Shown one piece after another: positions 29,541 through 42,117 of a stretch of DNA of 62,000 nt. How positions within the stretch are numbered: the stretch's first letter is position 1; the number at the start of each line of letters is the position of its first letter. Where the stretch lies: positions 4,407,362-4,469,361 of the forward strand of contig RPFO01000667.1 in NCBI GenBank assembly GCA_009746045.1, written 5' to 3'. Below the pieces are notes generated by a model, which saw nothing but the letters and a program-made list of their open reading frames with translations, was not told the origin of the DNA and made no database searches. The DNA comes from Mesostigma viride (taxonomy: Eukaryota; Streptophyta; Mesostigmatophyceae; Mesostigmatales; Mesostigmataceae). The position numbers were made by a program, and so were the translations under genes.

Positions 29541-29759
29541 GCAGGTCGTACTACAGGTACAGCCACGGCTGCCACGCGGCTTCTGCAGCGATCACGCTCT
29601 TTCTCCTAGACAATTGCTCTACTGGTCCCTACAGGTCGGTCGACTTGGACCATAATGCGTCAAGAACAGTTAATTGACGGACTTAAACAAGATGTTTGTC
29701 TACATGCAGCTGTCTGCACCTAACTAACGCGAAACCGCGTGCTACCAAATATAGGGGGG

Positions 29760-32700
29760 CAGATTGCCGCTCTCCCGGGTTGCTGGGAGGCCGGCTGGGA
29801 CCCGCCCCCCCCTCATGTCCGGTCCCTTCTGGAGGGGGACGACCCCGAGTCGGGCTCCTGTGCCATCTGCCTTGAGCCCTTCCGGCCGGGGGATGGCTTG
29901 TGTCGCCTGCCCGCGTGCGGCCACACATTCCATCAAGCGTGCATCGCGCGCAGCTTGCTCCACTCCGTGCCGCGCTGCCCGTTGTGCCGGGCTGTTGTGC
30001 CGCCCCCTGGGACTGCGCTTCCTCTCGGCCCGCCCCCGGTCTCGCTGGGTCCCCTGCCGGGTCCCCACCGGGCCCCGGGAGTTGTACAAGCTACTGCTTA
30101 TACTTTTTATGCGCAAACCTTTTGACCAAGGTTAACGCATATTCTTACATCCTGCGCAGGATGTAAGAATATGCGTTAACCTTGGTCAAAAGGTTTGCGC
30201 ATAAAAAGTATAAGCAGTAGCTTGTACAACTTAAAACCTTTGCGCGTTGGGGCGGAATATTAAGCGGCTCCCTAACTAGGGTTTCACTTCCGCATCGAAT
30301 TACTAATTCGATATCGAATTACTGATTCGATATTAATCCCGGGAAGGTCCGATATCTACCTCGCTAGGCGATTAATTAGGTCCGGCCGGTGCCCCGGCGG
30401 ATCCTCCCAAATAATCCCTACTCGGCACTGACCCCACGAGGTTTCGAATCCGTGACTTCCGCGCCGCGCTGGTTCTAAGTTGTACAAGCTACTGCTTATA
30501 CTTTTTATGCGCAAACCTTTTTGACCAAGGTTAACGCATATTCTTACATCCTGCGCAGGATGTAAGAATATGCGTTAACCTTGGTCAAAAAGGTTTGCGC
30601 ATAAAAAGTATAAGCAGTAGCTTGTACAACTTAGAACCAGCGCGGCGCGGAAGTCACGGATTCGAAACCTCGTGGGGTCAGTGCCGAGTAGGGATTATTT
30701 GGGAGGATCCGCCGGGGCACCGGCCGGACCTAATTAATCGCCTAGCGAGGTAGATATCGGACCTTCCCGGGATTAATATCGAATCAGTAATTCGATATCG
30801 AATTAGTAATTCGATGCGGAAGTGAAACCCTAGTTAGGGAGCCGCTTAATATTCCGCCCCAACGCGCAAAGTGTACAAGCTACTGCTTATACTTTTTATG
30901 CGCAAACCTTTTGACCAAGGTTAACGCATATTCTTACATCCTGCGCAGGATGTAAGAATATGCGTTAACCTTGGTCAAAAGGTTTGCGCATAAAAAGTAT
31001 AAGCAGTAGCTTGTACAACTCCGGGGCCAGCTGCCTCCCCGACCCCTCGGCCTCCGCCCCCGGCCTCGTTGCCGGGGCCTGGGGTGGTCGCGGGCGCGCT
31101 GGCGAGTCCCCCTGGGAGGGGCGCCGGCGTTCTCGATCCCCCTCCGCTGGGGGTCTCCCCGGTGGGCACTGCCTCCTCCGTGGCCCCGGCGGGCCTGCCG
31201 GGCGCTGGTCGGGTCGTGGTGCGCGCGCCTGCCGGCCCGGCTGGGGAGACGCCGCAGGCCCCACGTCCTGCCTTTGCTGGCGCCGCTCCCCGCCACTCAG
31301 CGCCCGCCGACGGCCTTCACCGGTGTGCCGTGCTGCTTCCCACGGGGTCCCCGTGTGCGGGTGTGTTCCACAACCGTAACCTCCTCTGCCAGCACCTTCG
31401 CGCTGTGCACCCCGATCTCGGCGCGGCGGATCTGCAGGCCATGAGCTGTTACCGGTGCCCGGAAGCTCACTGCCAGCGGGTGTACTCCATTCACGGGCGC
31501 GCTCAGCACGCGCGCGCCTGTGTTGCTCAACGGCCCCTCAACCGGCCAGCAGTCCCGGCCCCCTCCCCCCCTCCCGCCTCGGCTCCCACCGGCTCCCAGC
31601 CCCCGCCGCCCGACTACTCGGCCAGTTGGCGTTGGCTTGACACGGTTCCCTGGGATGCATGCGCCATCAACCCGACGTCTACCCTGACCGACCTCCCCCA
31701 CCGCGCGCGTAGCCTTTTCGCGCAATGTGCAATCGTTTCTCTCCGGCGCATGCACGCCGCTCCGGACGACCCGCTGGGCTTTAAACTGCACATGGTGACC
31801 CCCCGCCTGCTCCTCACCCCTCTCGGGCGTGGTGTGCGCGGCCTCCAGGGTGCGGTTATTGCCCGTTGCCGACGCTTTCTGCAGGGGGACTGGGAGGGGC
31901 TGTTTGGCGTGCCGCCCCCGCGCACGGCCCGGCTGTCGGGGGAGGTCAACTTCGAGCGGGTGGCCGCCGACGTCATCCGCCTCGTCCGCGAGGGGCAGCT
32001 CAGCCGGGCCATGACCCGCTTGGAAATGGCCAAGCTCGCCCCCGCCAATGCGGCTACCCTGGCGGCCTTGGAGGCTCTTCACCCTGCGGAGCCCGGATTC
32101 CAGCTGCCCGTGCCGGACCCCCTGCCGGCCCCCCTCCGGCTGGACCGCGACTGCTTCCTGGAGGTGATGCGTGCGGTCCCGCGGGCTTCCTCTACCGGGC
32201 CGTCGGGCTGGCGCTACGAGCACTTGGAGGTCCTGGTGGGGCATGGGGGCGAGGACATTCTCTTTGACACCCTCATTGACCTGGCGGCTGGTCGCGTTCC
32301 TCCCGCTGCGCGCGAGTGGTTAGCGGGCGCTCGCCTCCTCGCTCTGCTCAAGGGTGTCTTGCCCCCCCCGAGGGCAAGGTGCGCCCGATCGCCTGCGGTG
32401 AGGTGCTCCGCAAGCTCGTGGGCAAAGTGATCTGCCGCCAAAAGGCGCCCGAGCTCCGTGCCTTTTTCTGCCCGCCCCTCGCAGCGGGTGAGACCTCGGT
32501 GGCGGCCCAGCTGGGGGTGACGACTCCAGGCGGGGCGGATATCCTCATCCATTCGGTGCAGGCCTACCTCGAGGCCCACCCCACCCACGCTGTCGTCAAG
32601 GTCGACTGCCACAACGCGTTCAACAGTCTGTCCCGCGCCAGCATGTTTGCGGCCGTCATGGAGTCCTTCGAGGACTTGTACGCTTGGACAGCCGTGTGCT

Positions 32701-34526
32701 ACGGCCAGCCCGGCCAACTGGTTCACATCATGGAGGACGGCACTCGCGGCGGCCTGCTGTCGCGGTCGGGCACCCAGCAAGGGGACCCCCTGGGACCCCT
32801 GTACTTTGCCGCCCCCCTCCAGGGTTGCCTCCAAGCGGTCCATGCTGCCCACCCGGCGGTCGCTATTCAGGCCTACTTGGATGATATCTACCTTCTGGGC
32901 CCTGTGCCGGACACCACCGCGGCTCTGCTGGCACTGCAGACCGCGGTGGCCGACATCAACCTCCAGTTGACCCTTGCCAAGTGCGCGGTGTACTCGCCCC
33001 AAGGTGATTGCTCCGGCTTTCCGCCCCAGCTCTTGGGCCGGGACGAGCGCCTCCATGGGTTGGATGTCCTCGGCGTTCCGGTTGGCGACCCCGCGTTTGT
33101 CATCGATGCTCTGCGGGCCGCCCTCGAGGCACGCACTGAGGTACTGCCCTTGATTGCGCGCCTTCATGATTCGCAGACCAAGGGTCTGCTTCTGTGGTTT
33201 TGCGCTCACCCTCGCGTCGTTCACTGGCTCCGGGGCGCTCTTCCGTCTCAGGTCCGGCTGGCCGCCGAGGGCCACGACGAACGCATCCAGTCGGCCTTGG
33301 CGCAGCTGGTCCCGGGCCCCGACCTCCCGCCACATGCTATTCGCATTGCCTCCCTGCCTGCACGGATGGGTGGCTGCGGTCTGACTCGTGCCGCCCGGCT
33401 GGCCCCAGCAGCCTTTTTGGGCTCCGTCGCTCAGTCGTGGGCGGAAAGCTGCCGGCTCCTGCCCCTTTTGGCAACGGCAGCGCCTGACCTCCTGGACCCC
33501 AGCAGCCCTTTGCCCTTCGTCACCGCCATCCAGGAGGCCTATGCTGAGATCCAGCAGGCCTGTTCTCCCGTCCGTGCCGCTCAGGCGGTACAGCGCCACC
33601 TCCCTCGCGGCACTCCCTCGGTCGCCTCCGTTCAATCTCCCGCCGCATTCCCTGCTCGCGTCATCGATAAACACCAGAAAACCTACGCGGGTATTCTGCA
33701 CACGGCTGATTGGATTGCTCTTTTCGCGGACCTCAACGCCCAGGGACGTGCGTGGCTGTTCTCGCTTTCCTTGCGGAGTGTGGGCTCGGCGTACCTTCGT
33801 GCTCTTCCCATGGCCCCCCCATTCGCCTTGGCTCCCAGCCACTACTCGGTGGCGCTCCGGCACCAGCTATTTGCCCCGCAGCCTCTTGTTCCGGCCGGGC
33901 GGCCTTGTGGTAGCTGTGGGCAGCCGCTGGATCCCACGGGGACTCACTACCTTGCCTGCATGGGGGGCCAACAGAATCAGAATTGGTATTTGTATTTGCA
34001 CACTGTCCTCCTGACGGTGGTGCTCGCCATGATTCGGTCGGTTTTCCCCCACGCGAACATCCGGTCCGAGGATGCGGATGGCGCTGCCTTCTATTCCCCC
34101 AACCACCGGCCTGACATCGTGGTGCTGGACTTTGAGGGGGGTGGCCGGCATCTGCTTATTGACGTTTCGGTGGCGCGGCCCTTGGCTCTTAGCCACGTGG
34201 CTGGGGCCTCCCTCACGGCAGGTTACACGGCGGACCGGGCGGAGCGGGCCAAGCTCCTGGCCTACGGCGACGTCGGGCACCATCGTGTGGTGCCCTTTGT
34301 CCTGGAGGAGTTTGGGGCCATGGGGCCCCTGACCTCCGCCTTCTTCAAGGAGTGTTGCCGGCTCCGGGAGGACCGGCTGGACCTGGAGGGCCAGCGGGCC
34401 CCATGGTCGGCGCGGACCTGGACGTCATATTGGCGTCAGCGCCTGTCGGTGGCGCTGACTCGGGCCATGGCTGACATCATGCTCCGCCGTACGCGGGCTG
34501 ATTTTGCGGTGCAGCAGGGCTATTAG
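29760..34526 (+). pseudogene. RLE LINE polyprotein copy 1: RING, C2H2, RT, endonuclease
   Basis: Starts inside the RING-H2 region (C-A-I-C-L-E-P-F at about 29860; C-P-L-C near 29975), is cut by a foldback, then resumes at 31021. C2H2-type fingers lie near 31320-31530. From 31069 to 32369 it is open in one frame (unlike the full-length copy, which has extra 1-bp losses here), up to a run of eight C at 32362-32369 where a -1 change is needed. The RT frame then runs to the stop at 34526 with V-K-V-D-C-H-N-A-F, Q-Q-G-D-P-L-G-P and A-Y-L-D-D. The C-terminus holds C-G-S-C-G-Q…H-Y-L-A-C and R-P-D-I-V-V-L…L-L-I-D-V-S-V, a CCHC plus PD-(D/E)xK restriction-like endonuclease. Confidence 0.9.
30080..31020. 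mobile_element. Triple-hairpin foldback insertion, TSD CCGGG
   Basis: CCGGG at 30075-30079 and 31021-31025 flanks 941 bp that are absent from the other LINE copy at the same position (56248). The insert has three copies of a ~152-bp near-perfect palindrome (30080-30231, 30478-30631, about 30870-31020) beginning AGTTGTACAAGCTACTGC. These separate two copies of a ~240-bp segment in opposite orientation. The whole is thus a large palindrome centred on the middle hairpin. No coding frame is present. Termini AGTT…AACT and a 5-bp TSD are shared with the palindrome at 42215. Confidence 0.9.
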
Positions 34527-34670
34527 GTTCCTCCCGTTAGGCGTTTCCATTGGTCTTATCGTAGTATAGAGCTTTGACATGGCTCTGTATATAGGTTTAT
34601 AGCTGGGCGTTTGCTTTGGTTTGAGTGATTTCACTCTGCTGTAAGTAATTATATTTTTAATATAGGGGGG

Positions 34671-35261
34671 AAATGCATGAGTAACACATGTCAACGCACA
34701 ACCGGTGGAAATCACGCGATACCAACCGCGGCAACAGTGGTGTGAACATAGCGGGCAATGACATGCAAAAAAGCACCAGCAGTGGCATCAGTAGCAAATT
34801 GTAGTAGCGGAACAATAGCCACTACATCAATGCAACAACACATCAGCCCAGCAACACAGCAGCAGCATGACCGTAGCACAGCAGCAGCACAACTCTAGCA
34901 CCACATCAACACGGCCGCATAGCAGGAGCACAAGTCAGCACAGCAGCAACTTAGTATGCCGATTCCTGAATTTCCTATCAGTGGACTATTAATATACATC
35001 AATGGACTATAATAGTCCATTGATAGGAAATTCACGAATAGGCAGTACTAGCTCAGCAGCACGGCAGCAATGCAGCAGTGCATCAACACAGCAGCACGGC
35101 AGCAGCACGACAGCAATACATCAGCGGCACGGCAGCAATGCAGCAACACATCAGCACAACAGCACAACAGCAGCACGGCAGCAATGCAGCAGCAGTAGCA
35201 TGGCAGCACAGCAGCAGCAGCAGCACATGAGCAGCTCAATGACAACAACGCTGCTTGCGCT
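34671..35261. other. CAG/GCA-rich region at the 3' end of gene C
   Basis: Imperfect AGCA/CAGCAG repeats fill 34760-35240 and abut the end of gene C on the minus strand. Open frames here are repeat artefacts. A small inverted repeat lies inside at 34960-35046. Confidence 0.6.
34960..35046. repeat. Short inverted repeat (MITE-like), 87 bp
   Basis: Left arm TGCCGATTCCTGAATTTCCT and right arm AGGAAATTCACGAATAGGCA are reverse complements with few mismatches. The inner parts TGGACTATTA and TAATAGTCCA extend the arms. No TSD is clear inside the surrounding CAG-rich repeat. Confidence 0.6.
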
Positions 35262-36573
35262 TCAGCAGTCGTCGTCGTCATCATCGTCATCGGCAAGGAT
35301 GAGCGCTCGCTTCCGACGCCGGGAGGCGACTGCGTTGTTGTTCTCCGCCACAACGTCGCTGGGTGGAACCATCTCGCGCAATCGAGCCTCGGCCAGGGTG
35401 ATATCCGGCGCTTGCAACGCAGGGACGACCACACCGGGGCACCCGCAGATCTGTGCCTCCAGCTCGTGGAGAGGCACGCAAGAAACCGCGTCCTCCTCCC
35501 AACGGGCACCCCAGTACATGGCTACCATGTCGTTTTGCGTGTCGACAACAGCGACACCACCATGGTACCTGCCGTCCCGGCTTTCGGTGCGACCGTCCGC
35601 GGATGTCACACGCTCCGACGCCCAATGACACACGACTTGCCCTACGACGTTGCGGCTGCCACTCTTGACCTGCAGCGTTATGCCTTCCCAGCATGCCTTC
35701 GCCATGCCGACGATGCCCTTCGAGCATTCAGCAATGATCTTGCCACTTCACGACCGGGTGTTCCGCGTCATAGGGCACCTCCTTCAGCGCCTTTAGGCAC
35801 TCCTTGGTAAGCTTTTTGTTCGCACCCAAGGAGACTCCATGGGGCGGCTGACCTTGCTTGCCCACCACTTGTGTCAAGACGAGGTCTGACGCGGTGATGA
35901 TCACCGTGTGCGCCGCAGTGGTTGGCGGATGGGGCCATCGCGCAATGTCTGGGTTCCACGGGTGCCACGTGTCATGCAAATGCTTAGCGCGGTATACAAA
36001 GAGCTCAATAGAAGGTTGGCCGCCATCCTCCTTCGCAACCACCTCCTTGATGATGCCAAAGAGGACTGGAGTCCACGTGAGCTTCGAGTTGCAGAGAATA
36101 CCAGCTGAAGGGTGCCAGTATAGAACAGCGGAGCCTTTCTCAACGCCTTGCATGCGCTTCAAGTAAGCGACCTTGGCTGCCATGGCCCTGTCTTCTGCCG
36201 CCCATTCCTGCTGTGTGTGGCCATCATGACGAACTCGGTCTACCAGCGGGGTGACGCGCACCGCCTCTGCGTCGACCAACGCCATGAAGTGCTCTTCTTG
36301 CGTCGGTGGTGGTTCAGGCGCTGCATCGTGCTCACGCAGGGCGGAGATGTCCGCGCGAGATGGCCACGGCAAAGGGCGCCACTCCTCAGGCACCTCCTCA
36401 GGGGCATGTGGGACTTTTGCGGAAAAGGCCTTGTTTGGCTTGATGGTGTCGGGCGGAAAGTACCACTGAGGGGATTCATAAGTGTTTGCTCAATTTCATA
36501 AATTTTACTCAATTTTTCCACATGTGATTAAATCCTTATATTTGTCAATAAAGCAGGGGTCATCCAGCCTTCA

Positions 36574-38650
36574 GACCATGAAAATAGACCACCCACAAAA
36601 ATTGGGCTCATTCTGAGCTCAAATGGTGACATGTGACAGCATACATGTGCAGTTTTTCGTCATTTTCCCCCTTTTCTTACATGAAACAAATATGAATAGT
36701 GAACAAATGAACTCATATCAGGCTGGATTCTTGCAGGCAGCATGTAGACCATGAAAATAGACCACCCACAAAAATTGGGCTCATTCTGAGCTCAAATGGT
36801 GACATGTGACAGCATACATGTGCAGTTTTTCGTCATTTTCCCCCTTTTCTTACATGAAACAAATATGAACAGTGGACAAATGAACTCATATCAGGCTGGG
36901 TTCTTGCAGGCAGCATCTAGACCATGAAAATAGACCACCCACAAAAATTGGGCTCATTTTGAGCTCAAATGGTGACATGTGACAGCATACATGTGCAGTT
37001 TTTCGTCATTTTCCCCCTTTTCTTACATGAAACAAATATGAATAGTGAACAAATGAACTCATATCAGGCTGGATTCTTGCAGGCAGCATGTAGACCATGA
37101 AAATAGACCACCCACAAAAATTGGGCTCATTCTGAGCTCAAATGGTGACATGTGACAGCATACATGTGCAGTTTTTCGTCATTTTCTCGGTTATCTTACA
37201 TGAAACAAATATGAATAGTGGACAAATGAACTCATTTCAGGCTGGATTCTTGCAGGCGGCATGTAGACCATGAAAATAGACCACCCACAAAAATTGGGCT
37301 CATTCTGAGCTCAAATGGTGACATGTGACAGCATACATGTGCAGTTTTTCGTCATTTTCCCCCTTTTCTTACATGCAACAAATATGAATAGTGGACAAAT
37401 GAACTCATATCAGGCTGGATTCTTGCAGGCAGCATTTATACCATGAAAATAGACCACCCACAAAAATTGGGCTCATTCTGAGCTCAAATGGTGACATGTG
37501 ACAGCATACATGTGCAGTTTTTCGTCATTTTCCCCCTTTTCTTACATGAAACAAATATGAATAGTGAACAAATGAACTCATATCAGGCTGGATTCTTGCA
37601 GGCAGCATTTATACCATGAAAATAGACCACCCACAAAAATTGGGCTCATTCTGAGCTCAAATGGTGACATGTGACAGCATACATGTGCAGTTTTTCGTCA
37701 TTTTCCCCCTTTTCTTACATGAAACAAATATGATTAGTGAACAAATGAACTCATTTCAGGCTGGATTCTTGCAGGCAGCATCTATACCATAAAAATAGAC
37801 CACCCACAAAAATTGGGCTCATTCTGAGCTCAAATGGTGACATGTGACAGCATACATGTGCAGTTTTTCGTCATTTTCCCCCTTTACTTACATGAAACAA
37901 ATATGAATAGTGGACAAATGAACTCATTTCAGGCTGGATTCTTGCAGGCAGCATGTAGACCATGAAAATAGACCACCCACAAAAATTGGGCTCATTCTGA
38001 GCTCAAATGGTGACATGTGACAGCATACATGTGCAGTTTTTCGTCATTTTCCCCCTTTTCTTACATGCAACAAATATGAATAGTGGACAAATGAACTCAT
38101 ATCAGGCTGGATTCTTGCAGGCAGCATTTATACCATGAAAATAGACCACCCACAAAAATTGGGCTCATTCTGAGCTCAAATGGTGACATGTGACAGCATA
38201 CATGTGCAGTTTTTCGTCATTTTCCCCCTTTTCTTACATGAAACAAATATGAATAGTGAACAAATGAACTCATATCAGGCTGGATTCTTGCAGGCAGCAT
38301 TTATACCATGAAAATAGACCACCCACAAAAATTGGGCTCATTCTGAGCTCAAATGGTGACATGTGACAGCATACATGTGCAGTTTTTCGTCATTTTCCCC
38401 CTTTTCTTACATGAAACAAATATGATTAGTGAACAAATGAACTCATTTCAGGCTGGATTCTTGCAGGCAGCATCTAGACCATGAAAATAGACCACCCACA
38501 AAAATTGGGCTCATTCTGAGCTCAAATGGTGACATGTGACAGCATACATGTGCAGTTTTTCGTGATTTTCTCGGTTAACTTCCATGAAACAAATATGAAT
38601 AGTGAACAAATGAACTCATTTCAGGCTGGATTCTTGCAGGCAGCATTTAG
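36574..38650 (+). repeat. 173-bp satellite, left array, ~12 units
   Basis: GACCATGAAAATAGACCACC recurs at 36574, 36747, 36920 and onward at 173-bp steps. Each unit contains GAGCTCAAATGGTGACATGT and GCAGTTTTTCGTCATTTTC. Units differ by a few bases, and the innermost has TCGGTTAACTTCC in place of the C-run. Confidence 0.97.
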
Positions 38651-38903
38651 AAAATGCACATTGCCAGCTTTTACGTCATATCCCATTGAAAAAAAATAGA
38701 TGAGCCATGAGCCATGAAACCTGTTCACCCAAATATGGTTTTATCCCATTTGATATATGTTCTACCAATTGTAAGGACATGTAATAAACCTATGAACCAA
38801 GGTCATAAGACACGGAATGTGTTGATCACAAGGCTGCTAGCCGCAAAGCATGCACCGAGAAGGTAGGGCAGCCATGAAAAATTAAAAGCCACATGCGGCA
38901 AGG

Positions 38904-39194
38904 CTAGTCATCAGAGTCTGAATCAGGAATGATGGGAGGCCGGCGCTTGTGGCGCGCGCGGGGTGGCCTTGGCTTGCTTCATTGCCGTGGGCACCACCAC
39001 TCCTCCCCATTTTTATTCCCGTCAATTGCCTTGACGCAGATCGCGTGAGCAAATAGGTTGCAGCTTTCACCATTTCGGCCCCGACAGTTGTTGTCTGCCC
39101 CATCGGCATGGCCTAAGAGGCAAACACCCGCAGTTTGTCCATAACACAGTCGTTCTGCCCGCAGCCTCTCTGTTTCACTCAGATACTCCGCCAT
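38904..39194 (-). CDS. PHD-like zinc-finger protein of the TIR element
   Basis: A 71-codon frame from M-A-E-Y-L-S-E-T-E-R carries C-Y-G-Q-T-A-G-V-C, N-N-C, E-S-C-N-L-F-A-H-A-I-C and E-E-W-W-C-P, which look like the Cys/His ligands and final W-x-C of a PHD-type finger. A frame change near 38985 would join it to a tail ending P-P-I-I-P-D-S-D-S-D-D. It lies at the inner edge of the left arm, and its 3' end is duplicated, inverted, in the right arm at about 40552-40640. Gene D has a similar finger. Function is inferred as chromatin or DNA binding. Confidence 0.5.
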
Positions 39195-39453
39195 ATCCCC
39201 TACAATTTAGCGGACGACGAACTTCATCGTCGACGACGTCATAGGCTGGCACGTTCTCGTTGTGTTCGTGCGCGCATGCCCTGCAGTGTTTTCTTGGCAG
39301 ACTACTAGTGCACGCACCTCCACCCGCGCGCGCGCAAAGACGACGGTCACTGCGCTTTGTTCATTCAAATGCCATTTGCATGCGAGGCTCGGACAACGCC
39401 GCGGACTGTTTCAGAATTTTTTCACTTTTTGGATGGTCCTTCGTTTCTCGCAT

Positions 39454-39975
39454 GTTCAGCCCAGTTCAGGTTGTACGGTCAGTGTTGGGGGTCGGTGAAT
39501 GAGTTCTGAATGGAATTCTCAATGGAATGCCGCAACAGCCCATTTTCATTGAGAATGCAAGTCCTTTTTGCATGTTCAGCCCAGTTCAGGCTGTACGGTC
39601 AGTGTTGGGGGTCGGTGAATGGGTTCTCAATGGAATTCTCAATGGAATGCCGCAACAGCCCATTTTCATTGAGAATGCAAGTCCTTTTTGCATGTTCAGC
39701 CCAGTTCAGGCTGTACGGTCAGTGTTGGGGGTCGGTGAATGGGTTCTCAATGGAATTCTCAATGGAATGCCGCAACAGCCCATTTTCATTGAGAATGCAA
39801 GTCCTTTTCGCATGTTCAGCCCAGTTCAGGCTGTACGGTCAGTGTTGGGGGTCGGTGAATGAGTTCTGAATGGAATTCTCAATGGAATGCCGTTACAGCC
39901 CATTTTCATTGAGAATGCAAGACCTTTTCGTTTGTTCTGGCTGTACGGTCAGTGTTGGGGGTCGGTGAATGAATT
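39454..39975. repeat. 120-bp tandem repeat, 4 units plus a shortened one
   Basis: AGTGTTGGGGGTCGG recurs at 39481, 39601, 39721 and 39841 (exactly 120 bp apart), then at 39951 after a 10-bp loss. Each unit contains CATGTTCAGCCCAGTTCAGG and AATGGAATTCTCAATGGAAT. Confidence 0.97.
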
Positions 39976-39979
39976 CTGA

Positions 39980-40450
39980 ATGGAACTCTCATGCGCCGCG
40001 CTGAGTCAGCGGAAGATCGAGCCACAAACGAGGCAGGAGAGGCATAATTGGGAGAGGCGTGCCAACATAATTGCGAGAGCTGCCATGGGCGGTCGTGAAG
40101 GTTCAGACTATTGGAGGCGCCGTGACGAATATGGTGGGGGGCGCTGGAATTGGATGTCGTTGGAAATTGAAGAAGACCCTTGCCCCAGGCCCCCTGTTTT
40201 AGCCGGGGATGAGGCAGCTTGCTGGAGAATGTTCGTTGCCGTTTTGGTGTTGCTGCTCTTACGTCCCGACCACCAGGGGCCTGTCTCGTACAAGGGGAAT
40301 TGATGCCCAGGCAGCGTCGATTCCCCTTGTACGAGGCCTACAACGTCGTAGTAGACGTTGATCATGACGATCAGGTCGACCATCTGGATATCGGCAGTGA
40401 TGACGATGATGATGTAGGTGGTGGGTGCCGCACAGCAGGATTCAAATCAT
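39980..40450 (+). CDS. Possible N-terminal ORF in the element centre, broken
   Basis: The frame 39980-40303 has a plausible composition (W-E-R-R-A-N-I-I-A-R-A, then W-N-W-M-S-L-E-I-E-E-D). A second frame to about 40440 reads Y-N-V-V-V-D-V-D-H-D-D-Q-V-D with an Asp-rich run. A short inverted repeat sits between them. No family is recognised; this may be a remnant of the element's own gene. Confidence 0.3.
40287..40338. repeat. Short hairpin, 18-20-bp arms
   Basis: CTCGTACAAGGGGAAT and its reverse complement ATTCCCCTTGTACGAG lie about 18 bp apart. It may be an insertion scar or a small foldback at the centre of the TIR element. Confidence 0.7.
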
Positions 40451-40899
40451 CAGCAACAACAGTACTGAAATACGCCTGTAATGCCCATGTGATCGCGGCA
40501 GAGCTGCGCGGGCGGTGTTGTAAACATAGATGGCAAGCAGGTCGCCCAGCGGTCCACGGCAATGAAGCAAGCCAAGGCCACCCCGCGCCACAAGCGCCGG
40601 CCTCCCATCATTCCTGATTCAGACTCTGATGACTAGCCTTGCCGCATGTGGCTTTTAATTTTTCATGGCTGCCCTACCTTCTCGGTGCATGCTTTGCGGC
40701 TAGCAGCCTTGTGATCAACACATTCCGTGTCTTATGACCTTGGTTCATAGGTTTATTACATGTCCTTACAATTGGTAGAACATATATCAAATGGGATAAA
40801 ACCATATTTGGGTGAACAGGTTTCATGGCTCATGGCTCATCTATTTTTTTTCAATGGGATATGACGTAAAAGCTGGCAATGTGCATTTTCTAAATGCTG

Positions 40900-42117
40900 C
40901 CTGCAAGAATCCAGCCTGAAATGAGTTCATTTGTTCACTATTCATATTTGTTTCATGGAAGTTAACCGAGAAAATCACGAAAAACTGCACATGTATGCTG
41001 TCACATGTCACCATTTGAGCTCAGAATGAGCCCAATTTTTGTGGGTGGTCTATTTTCATGGTCTAGATGCTGCCTGCAAGAATCCAGCCTGAAATGAGTT
41101 CATTTGTTCACTAATCATATTTGTTTCATGTAAGAAAAGGGGGAAAATGACGAAAAACTGCACATGTATGCTGTCACATGTCACCATTTGAGCTCAGAAT
41201 GAGCCCAATTTTTGTGGGTGGTCTATTTTTATGGTATAGATGCTGCCTGCAAGAATCCAGCCTGATATGAGTTCATTTGTCCACTATTCATATTTGTTTC
41301 ATGTAAGAAAAGGGGGAAAATGACGAAAAACTGCACATGTATGCTGTCACATGTCACCATTTGAGCTCAGAATGAGCCCAATTTTTGTGGGTGGTCTATT
41401 TTCATGGTATAAATGCTGCCTGCAAGAATCCAGCCTGAAATGAGTTCATTTGTCCACTATTCATATTTGTTTCATGTAAGAAAAGGGGGAAAATGACGAA
41501 AAACTGCACATGTATGCTGTCACATGTCACCATTTGAGCTCAGAATGAGCCCAATTTTTGTGGGTGGTCTATTTTCATGGTCTACATGCTGCCTGCAAGA
41601 ATCCAGCCTGAAATGAGTTCATTTGTCCACTATTCATATTTGTTTCATGTAAGTAAAGGGGGAAAATGACGAAAAACTGCACATGTATGCTGTCACATGT
41701 CACCATTTGAGCTCAGAATGAGCCCAATTTTTGTGGGTGGTCTATTTTCATGGTATAGATGCTGCCTGCAAGAATCCAGCCTGAAATGAGTTCATTTGTC
41801 CACTATTCATATTTGTTGCATGTAAGAAAAGGGGGAAAATGACGAAAAACTGCACATGTATGCTGTCACATGTCACCATTTGAGCTCAGAATGAGCCCAA
41901 TTTTTGTGGGTGGTCTATTTTCATGGTCTACATGCTGCCTGCAAGAATCCAGCCTGAAATGAGTTCATTTGTCCACTATTCATATTTGTTTCATGTAAGT
42001 AAAGGGGGAAAATGACGAAAAACTGCACATGTATGCTGTCACATGTCACCATTTGAGCTCAGAATGAGCCCAATTTTTGTGGGTGGTCTATTTTCATGGT
42101 CTACATGCTGCCTGCAA
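40900..42117 (-). repeat. 173-bp satellite, right array, ~7 units, inverted
   Basis: Reverse-complement copies of the left-array unit (GGTGGTCTATTTTCATGGT at the same 173-bp spacing). Variants such as the TCATGGAAGTTAACCGAG unit mirror those nearest the centre of the left array, so the arms are related as an inverted duplication rather than random copies. Confidence 0.97.

Larger units (their letters stand above)
29748..34670 (+). mobile_element. RLE LINE copy 1, 5'-truncated
   Basis: AATATAGGGGGG at 29748-29759 and 34659-34670 is the TSD. The insert is colinear with 55933-59884 of the full-length copy and nearly identical to it. The 5' end is truncated just before the RING domain. It is interrupted by the foldback at 30080-31020. 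Confidence 0.93.

Noticed and set aside
30440-30480. tRNA-like B box (GGTTTCGAATCC) in the foldback
   Set aside because: One base off the consensus spacing and no cloverleaf or A box could be built; palindromic context makes chance likely.
32214-33863. 549-codon antisense ORF, also at 57439-59088
   Set aside because: Shadow of the RT frame on the opposite strand; no motif, and the sense strand has clear RT and endonuclease motifs.
36574-38650. CRISPR-like array
   Set aside because: Units are contiguous 173-bp satellite copies with no unique spacers, in an evidently eukaryotic context.
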